Source: Streptosporangium brasiliense (GTDB lineage: Bacteria > Actinomycetota > Actinomycetes > Streptosporangiales > Streptosporangiaceae). Taken from it: a DNA stretch of 64,000 nt. Numbering within the stretch: position 1 is the stretch's first letter; every line of letters starts with the position of its first letter. Made by a program: the position numbers and the translations under genes. This document shows, in pieces, positions 8,768 to 16,689 of this stretch. Below the pieces are notes generated by a model. That model did not search any database and was not told the DNA's origin. It saw only the letters and a list, made by a program, of their open reading frames with translations. The stretch covers positions 3,658,001 through 3,722,000 of the forward strand of contig NZ_JAUSRB010000002.1 in assembly GCF_030811595.1 (NCBI RefSeq), written 5' to 3'.

Positions 8768-9643
8768 TCATCCTTTGGGAGGAACTTCGAACGGATGTCT
8801 CAGTCTCGTGCCGGGCGGCAGGCCGCGCCGGACGTACCACTCGGTGCCGAAGACGAGACGGTAGAGGGGCTGGGGGACTTTGAGCATCACGCCCAGCGTG
8901 CGGGTGTCCGCGCCGGTGGCCTGCGAGGCGTGGGCGGCCATGCTCGCCCGCTTCTGGCGGGCGAAGCGGCGCACGCCGACCCGGTGGGTGATCGCCTCGC
9001 CGGGGGAGTAGGCCCGCTCGAAGGCGCGGACGTCCAGCTGGGGATAGAACCTGCGGATCAGGCGGAGCCCCTTGAGCAGGGGGTCGCGGTTGACCGTGGC
9101 CTCCAGCACGATCGGGGTGCCCGCGATCTCGGCGGCCCGGCCGCCGACCCGGTGCACCTGGACGTGGTCGGGGTGCCCGTAGCCCCCGGCCGGGTCGTAG
9201 GTCGTCAGCAGGTCGGCCTTCTCCTCGGTGAGGATCGCCGCGAGCCGCCGGGCGGCCTCCTCGGCGTCGGCGTCGATGAACGCGTTGTCCGGCCGGTCCT
9301 CGGCGATCCCGCCGCCGGGGGCCAGCCCGGAGTCGCCGTAGCCGAGGTTCACCACCCGGGCGCAGCCGAGCGCCGCCGCCGATCTGTACAGCTCGGCGAT
9401 GCGCGCGGCGCCCAGCGCCTCGCCGGGGTCGAGGTCGGCCTGGCCGCGCTCCCCGGAGGTCGCCACGACGAGGACCACCCGGTGCCCCTCGGCGGCGAGC
9501 ATCGCCATGGTGCCCGCGGTGAGCAGGGCTTCGTCGTCGGGATGGGCATGGAAGAACACGGCTGTCTTGACGGCGTCGATCGCGGTTCGCTCCGTTCGGG
9601 TGGTCCGGGCCCGTTTGCCGCGGGCATGCAGGCATGATCTCAC
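8768..9643 (-). CDS. PIG-L family N-acetylglucosaminyl deacetylase
   Basis: A 291-aa zinc-dependent deacetylase of the LmbE/PIG-L/MshB superfamily. The metal and catalytic motif AHPDDE lies near the N-terminus (FFHAHPDDEALL) and the second zinc motif is HPDHVQVH. Family members deacetylate GlcNAc-inositol, mycothiol conjugates or glycolipids. The GTG at 9643 is the only plausible upstream start and leaves a 15-20 residue basic extension before the domain; it has no clear ribosome site. It is divergent from the GT4 gene with only 19 bases between the start codons, so at least one of them may be translated from a leaderless transcript. It heads the pair with the flippase-like gene. Confidence 0.88.
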   Translation of the reverse strand: MRSCLHARGKRARTTRTERTAIDAVKTAVFFHAHPDDEALLTAGTMAMLAAEGHRVVLVVATSGERGQADLDPGEALGAARIAELYRSAAALGCARVVNLGYGDSGLAPGGGIAEDRPDNAFIDADAEEAARRLAAILTEEKADLLTTYDPAGGYGHPDHVQVHRVGGRAAEIAGTPIVLEATVNRDPLLKGLRLIRRFYPQLDVRAFERAYSPGEAITHRVGVRRFARQKRASMAAHASQATGADTRTLGVMLKVPQPLYRLVFGTEWYVRRGLPPGTRLRHPFEVPPKG

Positions 9644-9662
9644 GCGGGGCTACGCTGGCACG

Positions 9663-10772
9663 GTGAGGATCCTCCACGTCAGTGACTGTTACCTGCCGCG
9701 CCTCGGCGGCATCGAGGTGCAGGTCGGCGATCTGGTCCGGATGCAGAGGGAGGCGGGCCACGATGTCGAGGTGGCGACCGCGACCCCGGGCGAGCCCCTG
9801 GCCGGGGTGCACCGGATCGTCGCGAGACTCCCCTTCGACCTGCCCGTCCATCCGTTCGGGGTGGGCCACCTGCTGCGGTTGATGAGGGCGCGGCGCCCCG
9901 ACGTGGTGCACGTGCACACCGGCGCGGTCTCGCCGTTCGCCTGGATGGGCGTCCGCGCGGCCGTGCGCATGGGGCTGCCGGTGGTCGTGACCGTGCACAG
10001 CATGTGGGATCCGGTCACCCGGGGCCTCTACCGGGGGCTGCGGCTGCTGTTCGAGTGGCACCGCTGGGGGCTGGTGGGCACCGCGGTGAGCGAGGCCGCG
10101 GCCCGGCCGATCCGCGCGGTGGCCGGCCGCGGGGTGCCGGTGCACGTGGTCTCCAACGGCCTCGACGTCTCCGGCTGGCGCTCGGCCGACCCGGTACGGC
10201 GCGAGCCCGGCGACGGGACGGTGCACATCGTGGCCGTGGGACGGCTGGCGCCCCGCAAGCAGCCGGTCCGGCTGCTCAGGCTGTTGAAGGAGGCCCGCGC
10301 CCAGGTGCCGCAGGAGACGCCGCTGCGGGCGACCGTCGTCGGGGACGGCCCGGCGCGCTCGCAGATGGAGCGTTACCTGCGCGCCAACGGGATGAGCGGC
10401 TGGGTCTCGCTGCCCGGCCGCTACAGCCGCGACCGGATCCGCGAGCTGCTCGCCTCGGCGGACGTGTTCGTCGCCCCGGCGCCCCGGGAGTCCTTCGGAC
10501 TGGCCGCACTGGAGGCCAGGGCGGCCGGGGTCCCGGTGGTCGCGCGGACCCAGAGCGGGGTGGCCGACTTCGTGCGTCCGGGCAAGGAGGGGCTGCTCGG
10601 ACGGAGCTTCGAGGACCTGGTCGCGTCGGTGGCCGGCCTGGCCGGCGACCGTGAGCTGCGCGAGTCGATCGCGGCGCACAACCGCGAGACCGAGCCCGTC
10701 CGCAGTTCGTGGCCGGCGGTGCTGCAGGGCTTCGAGGAGTGCTACGAGCAGGCCCGCACGGGCCGGGGCTGA
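9663..10772 (+). CDS. glycosyltransferase family 4
   Basis: A 369-aa GT-B-fold, retaining glycosyltransferase. The GTG at 9663 starts the diagnostic N-terminal sequence VRILHVSDCYLPRLGGIEVQ with its Gly-Gly acceptor loop. The N-terminal domain contains RPDVVHVHTG. The C-terminal nucleotide-sugar domain contains IVAVGRLAPRKQP and the E-x7-E motif within PRESFGLAALEARAAGVPVV. It probably adds a sugar to a lipid or cell-envelope glycan. Divergence from the PIG-L gene suggests that the transferase, deacetylase and flippase act on one product, for example transfer of GlcNAc, its deacetylation and export. That pathway is inference. Confidence 0.9.
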   Translation: MRILHVSDCYLPRLGGIEVQVGDLVRMQREAGHDVEVATATPGEPLAGVHRIVARLPFDLPVHPFGVGHLLRLMRARRPDVVHVHTGAVSPFAWMGVRAAVRMGLPVVVTVHSMWDPVTRGLYRGLRLLFEWHRWGLVGTAVSEAAARPIRAVAGRGVPVHVVSNGLDVSGWRSADPVRREPGDGTVHIVAVGRLAPRKQPVRLLRLLKEARAQVPQETPLRATVVGDGPARSQMERYLRANGMSGWVSLPGRYSRDRIRELLASADVFVAPAPRESFGLAALEARAAGVPVVARTQSGVADFVRPGKEGLLGRSFEDLVASVAGLAGDRELRESIAAHNRETEPVRSSWPAVLQGFEECYEQARTGRG

Positions 10773-10817
10773 CCCGGCCGCGGCCGGCGGGCCGTACGGG
10801 AGGGGGCGAGACGTGGC

Positions 10818-10848
10818 GGAGCCCCTGCCGTGCGGCGGCAGGGGCTCC
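10818..10848. terminator. hairpin 1 of a convergent terminator cluster
   Basis: GGAGCCCCTGCCG (10818-10830) pairs perfectly with 10836-10848 across a 5-base loop, giving a 13-bp GC-rich stem. It lies 45 bases after the GT4 stop. There is no T-tract, as is usual in actinomycetes. Confidence 0.75.
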
Positions 10849-10858
10849 GAGGACGTCC

Positions 10859-10910
10859 GGCACGGCCGTCGCGCCGCGCTGCCCCCCGCAGGCGGAGCGA
10901 CGGCCGTGCC
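10859..10910. terminator. hairpin 2 of a convergent terminator cluster
   Basis: A 14-bp perfect stem (GGCACGGCCGTCGC at 10859-10872 against 10897-10910) closes a 24-base C-rich loop. Confidence 0.65.
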
Positions 10911-10914
10911 AAGA

Positions 10915-10938
10915 GTGCCTCCTCTTCCGAGGAGGCAC
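10915..10938. terminator. hairpin 3 of a convergent terminator cluster
   Basis: GTGCCTCCTC (10915-10924) pairs perfectly with 10929-10938 around the tetraloop TTCC. It ends 8 bases before the stop of the minus-strand lipoprotein gene, so it probably terminates that transcript's convergent partner or works in both directions. Confidence 0.7.
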
Positions 10939-10946
10939 GGGCTCCG

Positions 10947-11333
10947 CTAGGCGCAGGCGCTGCCGAACTTGGCGGCCGCCTCCTGGGTCTTCTTGCCGAT
11001 GTCCTGGAGGGCCGCGGCGGACGCGGCCGGGTCCTTCTCGTCGATCTTGAAGGAGGCCCAGGTGGCGGAGAAGTCGTTGAGCGCCGAGGCCAGCTCGCCG
11101 TCGGCCTTGCCGGCCAGGGCCTTGAGGCTGTCGGCGAGCTTCTGGTTCGCCTCGTTGTACTTGCCGAGGTCGGTGCCGAAGGAGGCCACGGACGAGCTGT
11201 AGTCGGTCATCAGCTTCGTCGCCTCGGTGCAGAGTGCGGCGTTGCCGGACCCACCGCAGGCGGCGGTGAGGGAGATGAGAGCGGCTCCCGCGAGGGTGGC
11301 GGCGATCCGGCGGGAGAAGAGGGGGCTACGCAT
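10947..11333 (-). CDS. small lipoprotein with a helical domain
   Basis: A 128-aa lipoprotein. The signal peptide ends in the lipobox LTAAC, with the lipidated Cys followed by GGSGNAALC. The mature part is almost wholly amphipathic helix rich in Ala, Lys, Asp and Leu (SFGTDLGKYNEANQKLADSL, LQDIGKKTQEAAAKF), with two further cysteines near its ends that could form a disulfide. This resembles small actinomycete helical-bundle lipoproteins of unknown function. It is transcribed toward the hairpin cluster and is divergent from the APC permease. Confidence 0.85.
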   Translation of the reverse strand: MRSPLFSRRIAATLAGAALISLTAACGGSGNAALCTEATKLMTDYSSSVASFGTDLGKYNEANQKLADSLKALAGKADGELASALNDFSATWASFKIDEKDPAASAAALQDIGKKTQEAAAKFGSACA

Positions 11334-11467
11334 TTCTGCCTTTCATTGCTTCTTGTGACGGATGAGACGTTAGGGAGCCATCCTTGCGGATCACTTTCAT
11401 GCCGCTAACAGAAACAGACCAACATTACGGAGGGTGATTCTCTCGTCGCATTGGGTAAGGGAAGTGC

Positions 11468-12838
11468 ATGGCTGAGGCGATCATTGGTTCTGGTCCACCC
11501 CAGCACTCGCTCAAGCGGGTGATCGGACGCAGGGCCCTGCTGCTGTTCGTGGTAGGCGACATCCTCGGCGCGGGGATATACGCCCTGGTCGGGAAGGTGG
11601 CCGGCTATGTCGGCGGGGCGCTGTGGCTGCCCTTCCTCATCGCCTTCGTGCTGGCCGCGCTGACGGCGTCCGCCTATGCCGAGCTTGTCGGGAAATATCC
11701 GCAGGCCGCCGGAGCTGCGCTGTATGCAAATAAAGCGTTCAATATTCCTTTTGTCACGTTTGTCGTGGCCTTCGCCGTGCTGATGAGCGGGATCACCTCG
11801 GCGAGCGCCGCGGCCCGGGCGTTCGGCGGCCGATACCTGGGCGAGTTCGTCACGCTGCCGGTGGTCGTCGGCGCGTTCATCTTCCTGGGCCTCGTGACGC
11901 TGGTGAACTTCGCCGGGATCTCCGAGTCCGTCAAGGTCAACGTCGTCCTGACGGTCATCGAGGCGTTCGGTCTGCTGGTCGTCATCGCGATCGGGGTCCA
12001 CGCGCTGCTGTTCGGAGACGGCGAGCCCGCCCGGGCCCTGTCGTTCCACCCGGCCAACGGCGCGTTCCTCGGCGTCCTGGGCGGCACCGCCCTGGCCTTC
12101 TACGCGCTGCTCGGCTTCGAGGACTCGGTCAACCTCGCCGAGGAGTCCAAGGACCCGCAGCGCGACTATCCCCGGGCGCTCTTCGGGGGCCTGGTCGTGG
12201 CCGCGACGATCTACATGGCGGTGGCGTTCACCGCGACCATGCTGGTCGACAGCGAGACGCTGACGGACTCCTCCGGCCCGCTGCTGGAGGTCGTCAAGGT
12301 CGCGGGGTCGGCCTTCCCACCCAAGCTGTTCGCGCTCATCGCGCTGCTCGCGGTGGGCAACACCGCGCTGATCAACATGCTCATGGCCTCACGCCTGATG
12401 TACGGCATGGCGCGCGAGGGGATCGTGCCGAAGGTCTTCGCGGCGGTCCACCCCACGAGGTCCACCCCGTGGGTGGCCATCGTGTTCACCGTGGGCATCG
12501 CGGCGGTGCTGGTCGCCACCGGCGACGTGAGCAGCCTCGCCGACACGACGGTGCTCCTGCTGCTGTGCGTGTTCACCCTGGTCAACGTGGCCGTGCTGGT
12601 CCTCCGTAAGGACCGCGTGGAGCACGACCACTACCGGGCGCCGAGCTGGATGCCCGTGGTGGGCGCGCTGGTCTGCCTGGTTCTGGTGCTGCCGGTCACG
12701 GGCCGCGATGGCGACGTCTACCTCCGCGCGGGCGTGCTGGTGGCCGTGGGTGCGGTTCTCTGGTCCGTGAACCGGCTGTTCCTGCTGGGAGGGGACGGTG
12801 GTCCCGGGGGCGTCTCAGAAGGGGAGAGTCCGTCCTGA
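11468..12838 (+). CDS. APC family amino acid permease
   Basis: A 456-aa secondary transporter of the amino acid-polyamine-organocation superfamily in the cytoplasmic membrane. About twelve hydrophobic segments are visible. The first helix carries the family's GDILGAGIYALVGKVAG motif, with the unwound Gly-x-Gly that binds the amino group. The conserved ALAFYALLGFEDSVNLAEES segment corresponds to TM6 and its following loop. The ATG at 11468 has AAGGGAAG just upstream. Substrate cannot be read from sequence; a cationic or neutral amino acid is usual for this subfamily. The 3' end overlaps the antisense 31-codon gene by 24 bases. Confidence 0.92.
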   Translation: MAEAIIGSGPPQHSLKRVIGRRALLLFVVGDILGAGIYALVGKVAGYVGGALWLPFLIAFVLAALTASAYAELVGKYPQAAGAALYANKAFNIPFVTFVVAFAVLMSGITSASAAARAFGGRYLGEFVTLPVVVGAFIFLGLVTLVNFAGISESVKVNVVLTVIEAFGLLVVIAIGVHALLFGDGEPARALSFHPANGAFLGVLGGTALAFYALLGFEDSVNLAEESKDPQRDYPRALFGGLVVAATIYMAVAFTATMLVDSETLTDSSGPLLEVVKVAGSAFPPKLFALIALLAVGNTALINMLMASRLMYGMAREGIVPKVFAAVHPTRSTPWVAIVFTVGIAAVLVATGDVSSLADTTVLLLLCVFTLVNVAVLVLRKDRVEHDHYRAPSWMPVVGALVCLVLVLPVTGRDGDVYLRAGVLVAVGAVLWSVNRLFLLGGDGGPGGVSEGESPS

Positions 12839-12910
12839 GGGCGTGCGCAGGTCGAGCGGGGCGGGCTTACGGGGCGGGCGGGGCGTATGGACGATTCGGA
12901 CCCTTTTCAT
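12815..12910 (-). CDS. 31-aa Pro/Arg-rich small protein, copy 1
   Basis: An unannotated 31-codon gene starting with ATG at 12908-12910 and stopping with TGA at 12815-12817. The ribosome site AAAGGAG sits 6 bases upstream of the ATG. The peptide starts MKRVRIVHTPRPPRKPAP and ends LDLRTPSGRTLPF. A paralogue of exactly the same length lies at 43043-43138. The two are identical at 22 of 31 residues, and 10 of those 22 codons differ synonymously, which is strong evidence of translation under selection. No signal peptide, Cys or membrane segment is present. The 3' end overlaps the permease gene antisense. The family is not recognised and the function is unknown. Confidence 0.8.
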   Translation of the reverse strand: MKRVRIVHTPRPPRKPAPLDLRTPSGRTLPF

Positions 12911-13016
12911 CTCTTACTCCTTTTTGTTGGAGTTTGAGAGAGACTACGCCAGCCCACCGACAGTTACGCGCCTCTCCCGACGGCCGCGCCGTGGGCCGGC
13001 GGGAGGTCCGGTGGCC

Positions 13017-14252
13017 TCAGCGCCGGAGCACGAAGTCCTCCTCGTCGTCGCCGACGCCGACCGACCCCACCGTCCACAGCGCCCCGGTGCCCGGCACCCG
13101 GGCGATGCCGGTGCGGTTGACGTCGTCGGTCTCCGCATACTGCTGGTCGTCGTCGTGGGCCCGCAGCAGCGGACCATACTCGCGCGACCACCTCACGCCG
13201 TCGAAGCGGAGGAAGAGCACCTGCCCCGAGTGGTCGGCGTCGACCCCGCTGATCCACAGGTCGCCCGGCCCGGAGGCGGTGACGCCGTGCAGGGCGCAGA
13301 GGCGGACCGGCACCTCCACCCGGCTCCAGCTCGACCCGTCCCAGCGCAGGACCAGTGGCTGTCCCACGCGCTCGCCGGGACCGGTGACGACCTCCCCGAC
13401 CGCCCACACCTCGGACGGCGAGATCTGCCAGACCCGGTTGAGCCGGCCCCCGGGGATCTCGGGCGTCCGAGCGGTCTCCCACCCGCCGGCGGCGGTGCCG
13501 TGCAAGATCAGCGGTGTGTTCCGCTCGCTCGAACCGGCCACCCAGACGTGCCCGTCCTTGGCGGTGACCGCCCTGAGGGCGCCGCCGGTGCTCAGCACGT
13601 TGCGGAAGCCCCCGCCGGCCCACTCCAGGACCACCGCCTTCGACGGGCCGTTCGCGGCGAACCACGCCGTGCCGCCGGCCGTCGCGACATCCGCCATCCG
13701 GTAGTCGTCCGCCACCCCGAAGGGTCTCTCCCAGGCCCAGTGCCGCCCGTCCCAGTGCGCGGCGGAGGCGCTCCCGCCGTTGCCCACCACCCACACGTCA
13801 TCCGGCCCGGCCGCGCTGACCCCCTCAAGGCGGTAGAGGTCGTCCCCCGCCAGCGGCACCTCGCGCCAGCGGCTCCCGTCCCACCGGAGCGCGGCGGGCG
13901 TGCCCTCCCGGTCCTCGGCGCTGTTCTTGAACCCGACGGCCCAGGCGTCACGGGGCCCGGTCGCCGCCACGTCGAGCAGCGCGGAGCTCCCCGGCAGCTC
14001 GGCGCCCTCGGCGGTGGCCCACGCGGCCGAGGCGGTGACCGGCCCCGTGGCCGTGCCGCTCGGCGCGGGGCTCACGGATCCCGTGCGGCCCGGCGCGGGG
14101 GTCCGCGAGAGCGCCGGGGTCCGCGGGGGCGTGGGGCTCCGCGAGAGCGTGGGAGCCGTCCCCGGCGCGGGCGCCGCCGTGCGGTCCGGGCCGCACCCGG
14201 CCGCAAGAGACATCCCGATGAGCGCGACCGCCGCCAGCCACGGCTTTCCCAT
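13017..14252 (-). CDS. lipoprotein with WD/Kelch-like beta-propeller repeats
   Basis: A 411-aa lipoprotein. The ATG at 14252 is preferred because GGGAGG ends 9 bases upstream; the in-frame ATG at 14261 would abut that site. The signal peptide ends in LAAGC followed by a Pro/Thr-rich linker. From about residue 75 the protein contains repeats of the pattern 'DAWAVG...WDGSRWREV', for example ATGPRDAWAVGF, AAGPDDVWVVGN, KDGHVWVAGS, SPSEVWAVGE and GPGDLWISGV. Each has a Trp-rich strand pair followed by WDG-x-W. Such repeats form propellers on the outer membrane face. The role is unknown. The 14253-14608 stretch between it and the STAS gene holds no other gene that I can support. Confidence 0.82.
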   Translation of the reverse strand: MGKPWLAAVALIGMSLAAGCGPDRTAAPAPGTAPTLSRSPTPPRTPALSRTPAPGRTGSVSPAPSGTATGPVTASAAWATAEGAELPGSSALLDVAATGPRDAWAVGFKNSAEDREGTPAALRWDGSRWREVPLAGDDLYRLEGVSAAGPDDVWVVGNGGSASAAHWDGRHWAWERPFGVADDYRMADVATAGGTAWFAANGPSKAVVLEWAGGGFRNVLSTGGALRAVTAKDGHVWVAGSSERNTPLILHGTAAGGWETARTPEIPGGRLNRVWQISPSEVWAVGEVVTGPGERVGQPLVLRWDGSSWSRVEVPVRLCALHGVTASGPGDLWISGVDADHSGQVLFLRFDGVRWSREYGPLLRAHDDDQQYAETDDVNRTGIARVPGTGALWTVGSVGVGDDEEDFVLRR

Positions 14253-14608
14253 CCCGGCCATCCTCCCAGTGTGCCCGCCCGTCCGCCCCGGAGACCTGTC
14301 GCCGGGATCACAGGTCGGTGCCGGAATAGTCCCGTGTGTCCTGGGCACCTCAGACAGGTGAGGGAGAAGAGAGGCTCCGGTCCTCGCAGGCACGCGGGCT
14401 GCCGTGGAGCGGAGATCCCGCAGGCTCAGGGTGGGGTGTCGCCGGGCACGACGGAGGGTGTGGTCAGCGCGTCCGCCACCGGGGGCCGAGCTCCGGCAGG
14501 CCGGGGCGCGGTGCGGGGACGGGGAGCCCGCGCGCCCGGCCCGGCAGAGGCATTTGTCCCATGTGGGAAAGTTGGATGGCTGGGAGAGGCCGGGGTAGAG
14601 GGTTGATC

Positions 14609-14974
14609 ATGTTCGTGGGAAAAGAACCGGAGTCGAGTTTCACCGCCACGTCCGGGCTGCACGGCACGACGCTCGTCGTGCAGGCCAGCGGTGAGCTGGA
14701 CCACTATCACACCCCGATGTTACGGGCGGAGATGGATCGGGCGTGGAAGGCCCTGCAGTCGCCGACCCTCATCCTCGACCTCTCGGACCTCACCTTCTGC
14801 GACTCCTCGGGGATAGGCGAGCTGCTCCAGGCGCGCCACCACGGCCAGGTCGAGGGAGTCCGGTTCATCATCACCGGCATCCAGGGGAACCTCGCGCGAC
14901 GGCTCAACCTCGCCGGCCTGACCCAGGTGTTCGAGGTGTTCCCCTCCGTCGCCGAGGCGCTTGAGGCCGCCTGA
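14609..14974 (+). CDS. STAS-domain anti-sigma factor antagonist
   Basis: A 121-aa single STAS domain, the SpoIIAA/RsbV type. It binds a serine-kinase anti-sigma factor when unphosphorylated and so frees an alternative sigma factor. The ATG at 14609 has an AGAGGG site 6 bases upstream. The core strand-loop LILDLSDLTFCDSSGIGEL contains the phosphorylatable Ser next to Asp. The usual helix pattern follows, ending in AGLTQVFEVFPSVAEALEA. No anti-sigma kinase or sigma gene is adjacent, so its partner is encoded elsewhere. Confidence 0.92.
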   Translation: MFVGKEPESSFTATSGLHGTTLVVQASGELDHYHTPMLRAEMDRAWKALQSPTLILDLSDLTFCDSSGIGELLQARHHGQVEGVRFIITGIQGNLARRLNLAGLTQVFEVFPSVAEALEAA

Positions 14975-14988
14975 GGCTGCGTTCCTTG

Positions 14989-15186
14989 GAGTAGGTAGAC
15001 GAACTTGCGGTGCGGGGTCCGTGGCTGTGGCGAGGGTCGTCCCCAGATCCAGGGCCGGGCATGGGAGTTGAGCTGGGCGGTGGCGAGGGCGATCTCGGTG
15101 GCGTCGGCGAAGGTCTGCCCGGCGAATGCGGCCCGGCGTAGCAGCCGCCACCAGCCTTCGACCAGGTTCAGCCGGCGGGCCTTGTC
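14989..15186 (-). pseudogene. 3' fragment of an IS630-family transposase
   Basis: On the minus strand, about 66 codons read RRLNLVEGWWRLLRRAAFAG, then FADATEIALATAQLNSHARP, then WIWGR...HRKFVYLL. This is the C-terminal end of IS630-type DDE transposases, including the 'NxVEGWW' segment that carries the final catalytic Glu. The N-terminal three quarters, with both Asp residues, and any inverted repeats are missing. It is an insertion-sequence scrap between the STAS gene and the serine hydrolase gene. The flank 15187-15276 holds nothing I can identify. Confidence 0.8.
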
Positions 15187-15276
15187 CTGTTCACCTGTGG
15201 TACCGCTCGAAGCTGAGGGACCCTCGGCCGTGAAGGCTACGGCTATGCCCACCACGGCCAAGTCGGCTTGGCCCCG

Positions 15277-16536
15277 TCAGTCCGTGGCCTTCCCACCGCA
15301 GAACACCTCCTTGAGAAGGTTGTCCAGCAGCTTGGGGAACGCCGCCACGTCGCCTGCGCGGTCCCCGGTGGTCACCGAGGCGGTCAGGGTCTTCTTGCCG
15401 TCGGGCGTGCTGTACATCAGCGCCGAGTAGCCCGCCGTGGCGCTGCCGTTGTGGTTGAAGACGACGCCGCAGTCCGGGTCCAGCTTCTGCACGTACAGCC
15501 CGAGGCCATAGCTGCCGAAGACGCCGGCGCTGCTGGGGTGCGGTTCGCGCATCTCTGTCAGTAGCCGGGCGGGGATGAGCTTGCCGCTGTTCAGTGCGGA
15601 GAAGAATGTGTGCAGGTCTTTGGTGGTCGAGATGATGTCACCGGCGCCTGCCGTCATGGAGGGGTTCTGGCGGGAGACGTCGATCACCTTCCACTGGCCG
15701 GGGACCTCCTCGTAGCGGTAGTAGCCATGGGCGTGCGGCCCAGGGATGTTCGTGGTGCCCGGCAGCACCGTGTGCCGCAGCCCGAGCGGCCGCAGGATCC
15801 GCCGCTTCATCTCCTCGGCGATCGAGCGGCCGCTGACCTTCTCGATAAGGATCTGGGCCAGCGTGTAGTTGGTGTTGGAGTAGCTCCAGCCCTTCCCCGG
15901 CTTGAACCGCGGCCCCTTGGACAGCGCGAACCGCACCAGTTCCTCCGGCTGGTAGGTCTTGAACCGGTTGCCCACCCAGTCCTTGCCCGTCGCGGGGATC
16001 CCCGGCTCGACCGACCCGTCAGGACGGAACTCGCCGGTGTAGGCGTACAGCCCGCTGGTGTGCTGCAACAGCATCCGCACCGTGATCTCCCGGTCCAGCT
16101 TGAATTGGGGCAGGTGGTCGGCCACCGGCTTGTCCAGTCCGACCTTGCCCTCGGCCACGAGTTGCAGCACCACGGTCGCGATGAAGTTCTTGGTGACGCT
16201 GCCCGCCCGGAACAACCCGTTCGTGGGCGGTTTCACGCTTGAGCCCAGCTTGCGCACCCCGGCACTGCCGATCCACTCGCCCCGTTCGTCATTTACGCGC
16301 ATCTGCACCCCGGCGGCCAGATCGGCATCGACGAACGCCTGGATGGCCTGTTGCAACTCCGGGCGGTCCTGCCTGGCGGCGGCCTTCGCCACCGCCCTGC
16401 TGTCGGCGGCGGCCGCCCCTGGTGCGGCCGCCCCGGCCAGCAGCGCCGCCGCCAGCGCCGTCATGACCGGCACTCGCCGGGAGGCCCGCAGCGTCCGGGC
16501 GCTGTTGTTCGTGACCGCATGGAGGGATGTGCTCAT
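15277..16536 (-). CDS. secreted serine hydrolase (beta-lactamase / class C PBP-like)
   Basis: A 419-aa exported serine hydrolase of the beta-lactamase/D,D-peptidase superfamily (S12-like), close to the Streptomyces R61 carboxypeptidase group. The ATG at 16536 has GAGGAA upstream. A basic region and hydrophobic stretch (VPVMTALAAALLAGAAAPGA) form the signal peptide. The active-site motif is SVTK (residues 113-116). The second motif is YSN in KGWSYSNTNYTLAQIL, and the third is HNG (VFNHNGSATAG) in place of KTG. Its promoter region is shared with the divergent regulator at 16690. That 153-bp AT-rich spacer carries 8-bp inverted copies TTGCATTC (16589-16596) and GAATGCAA (16670-16677). Confidence 0.92.
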   Translation of the reverse strand: MSTSLHAVTNNSARTLRASRRVPVMTALAAALLAGAAAPGAAAADSRAVAKAAARQDRPELQQAIQAFVDADLAAGVQMRVNDERGEWIGSAGVRKLGSSVKPPTNGLFRAGSVTKNFIATVVLQLVAEGKVGLDKPVADHLPQFKLDREITVRMLLQHTSGLYAYTGEFRPDGSVEPGIPATGKDWVGNRFKTYQPEELVRFALSKGPRFKPGKGWSYSNTNYTLAQILIEKVSGRSIAEEMKRRILRPLGLRHTVLPGTTNIPGPHAHGYYRYEEVPGQWKVIDVSRQNPSMTAGAGDIISTTKDLHTFFSALNSGKLIPARLLTEMREPHPSSAGVFGSYGLGLYVQKLDPDCGVVFNHNGSATAGYSALMYSTPDGKKTLTASVTTGDRAGDVAAFPKLLDNLLKEVFCGGKATD

Positions 16537-16689
16537 GGTGGTTCCTCGCTTCGCGATAGTACGTATTTTATGTAACTCGAAAGCTATGTTGCATTCGAAA
16601 TAACGTCAACCGCAAGAAACGCATGTATCCAGGTAGAAGGCTATAAATTAGAGCAATGACGCTGGACCTGAATGCAAGGATGTGTTGCA

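Noticed and set aside
14541..14608. SigB-type promoter (GTTT...GGGTA) before the STAS gene
   Set aside because: A GTTG and a GGGTA are present, but the spacing of about 18 bases is too long for the usual 14-16 and the first element is imperfect.
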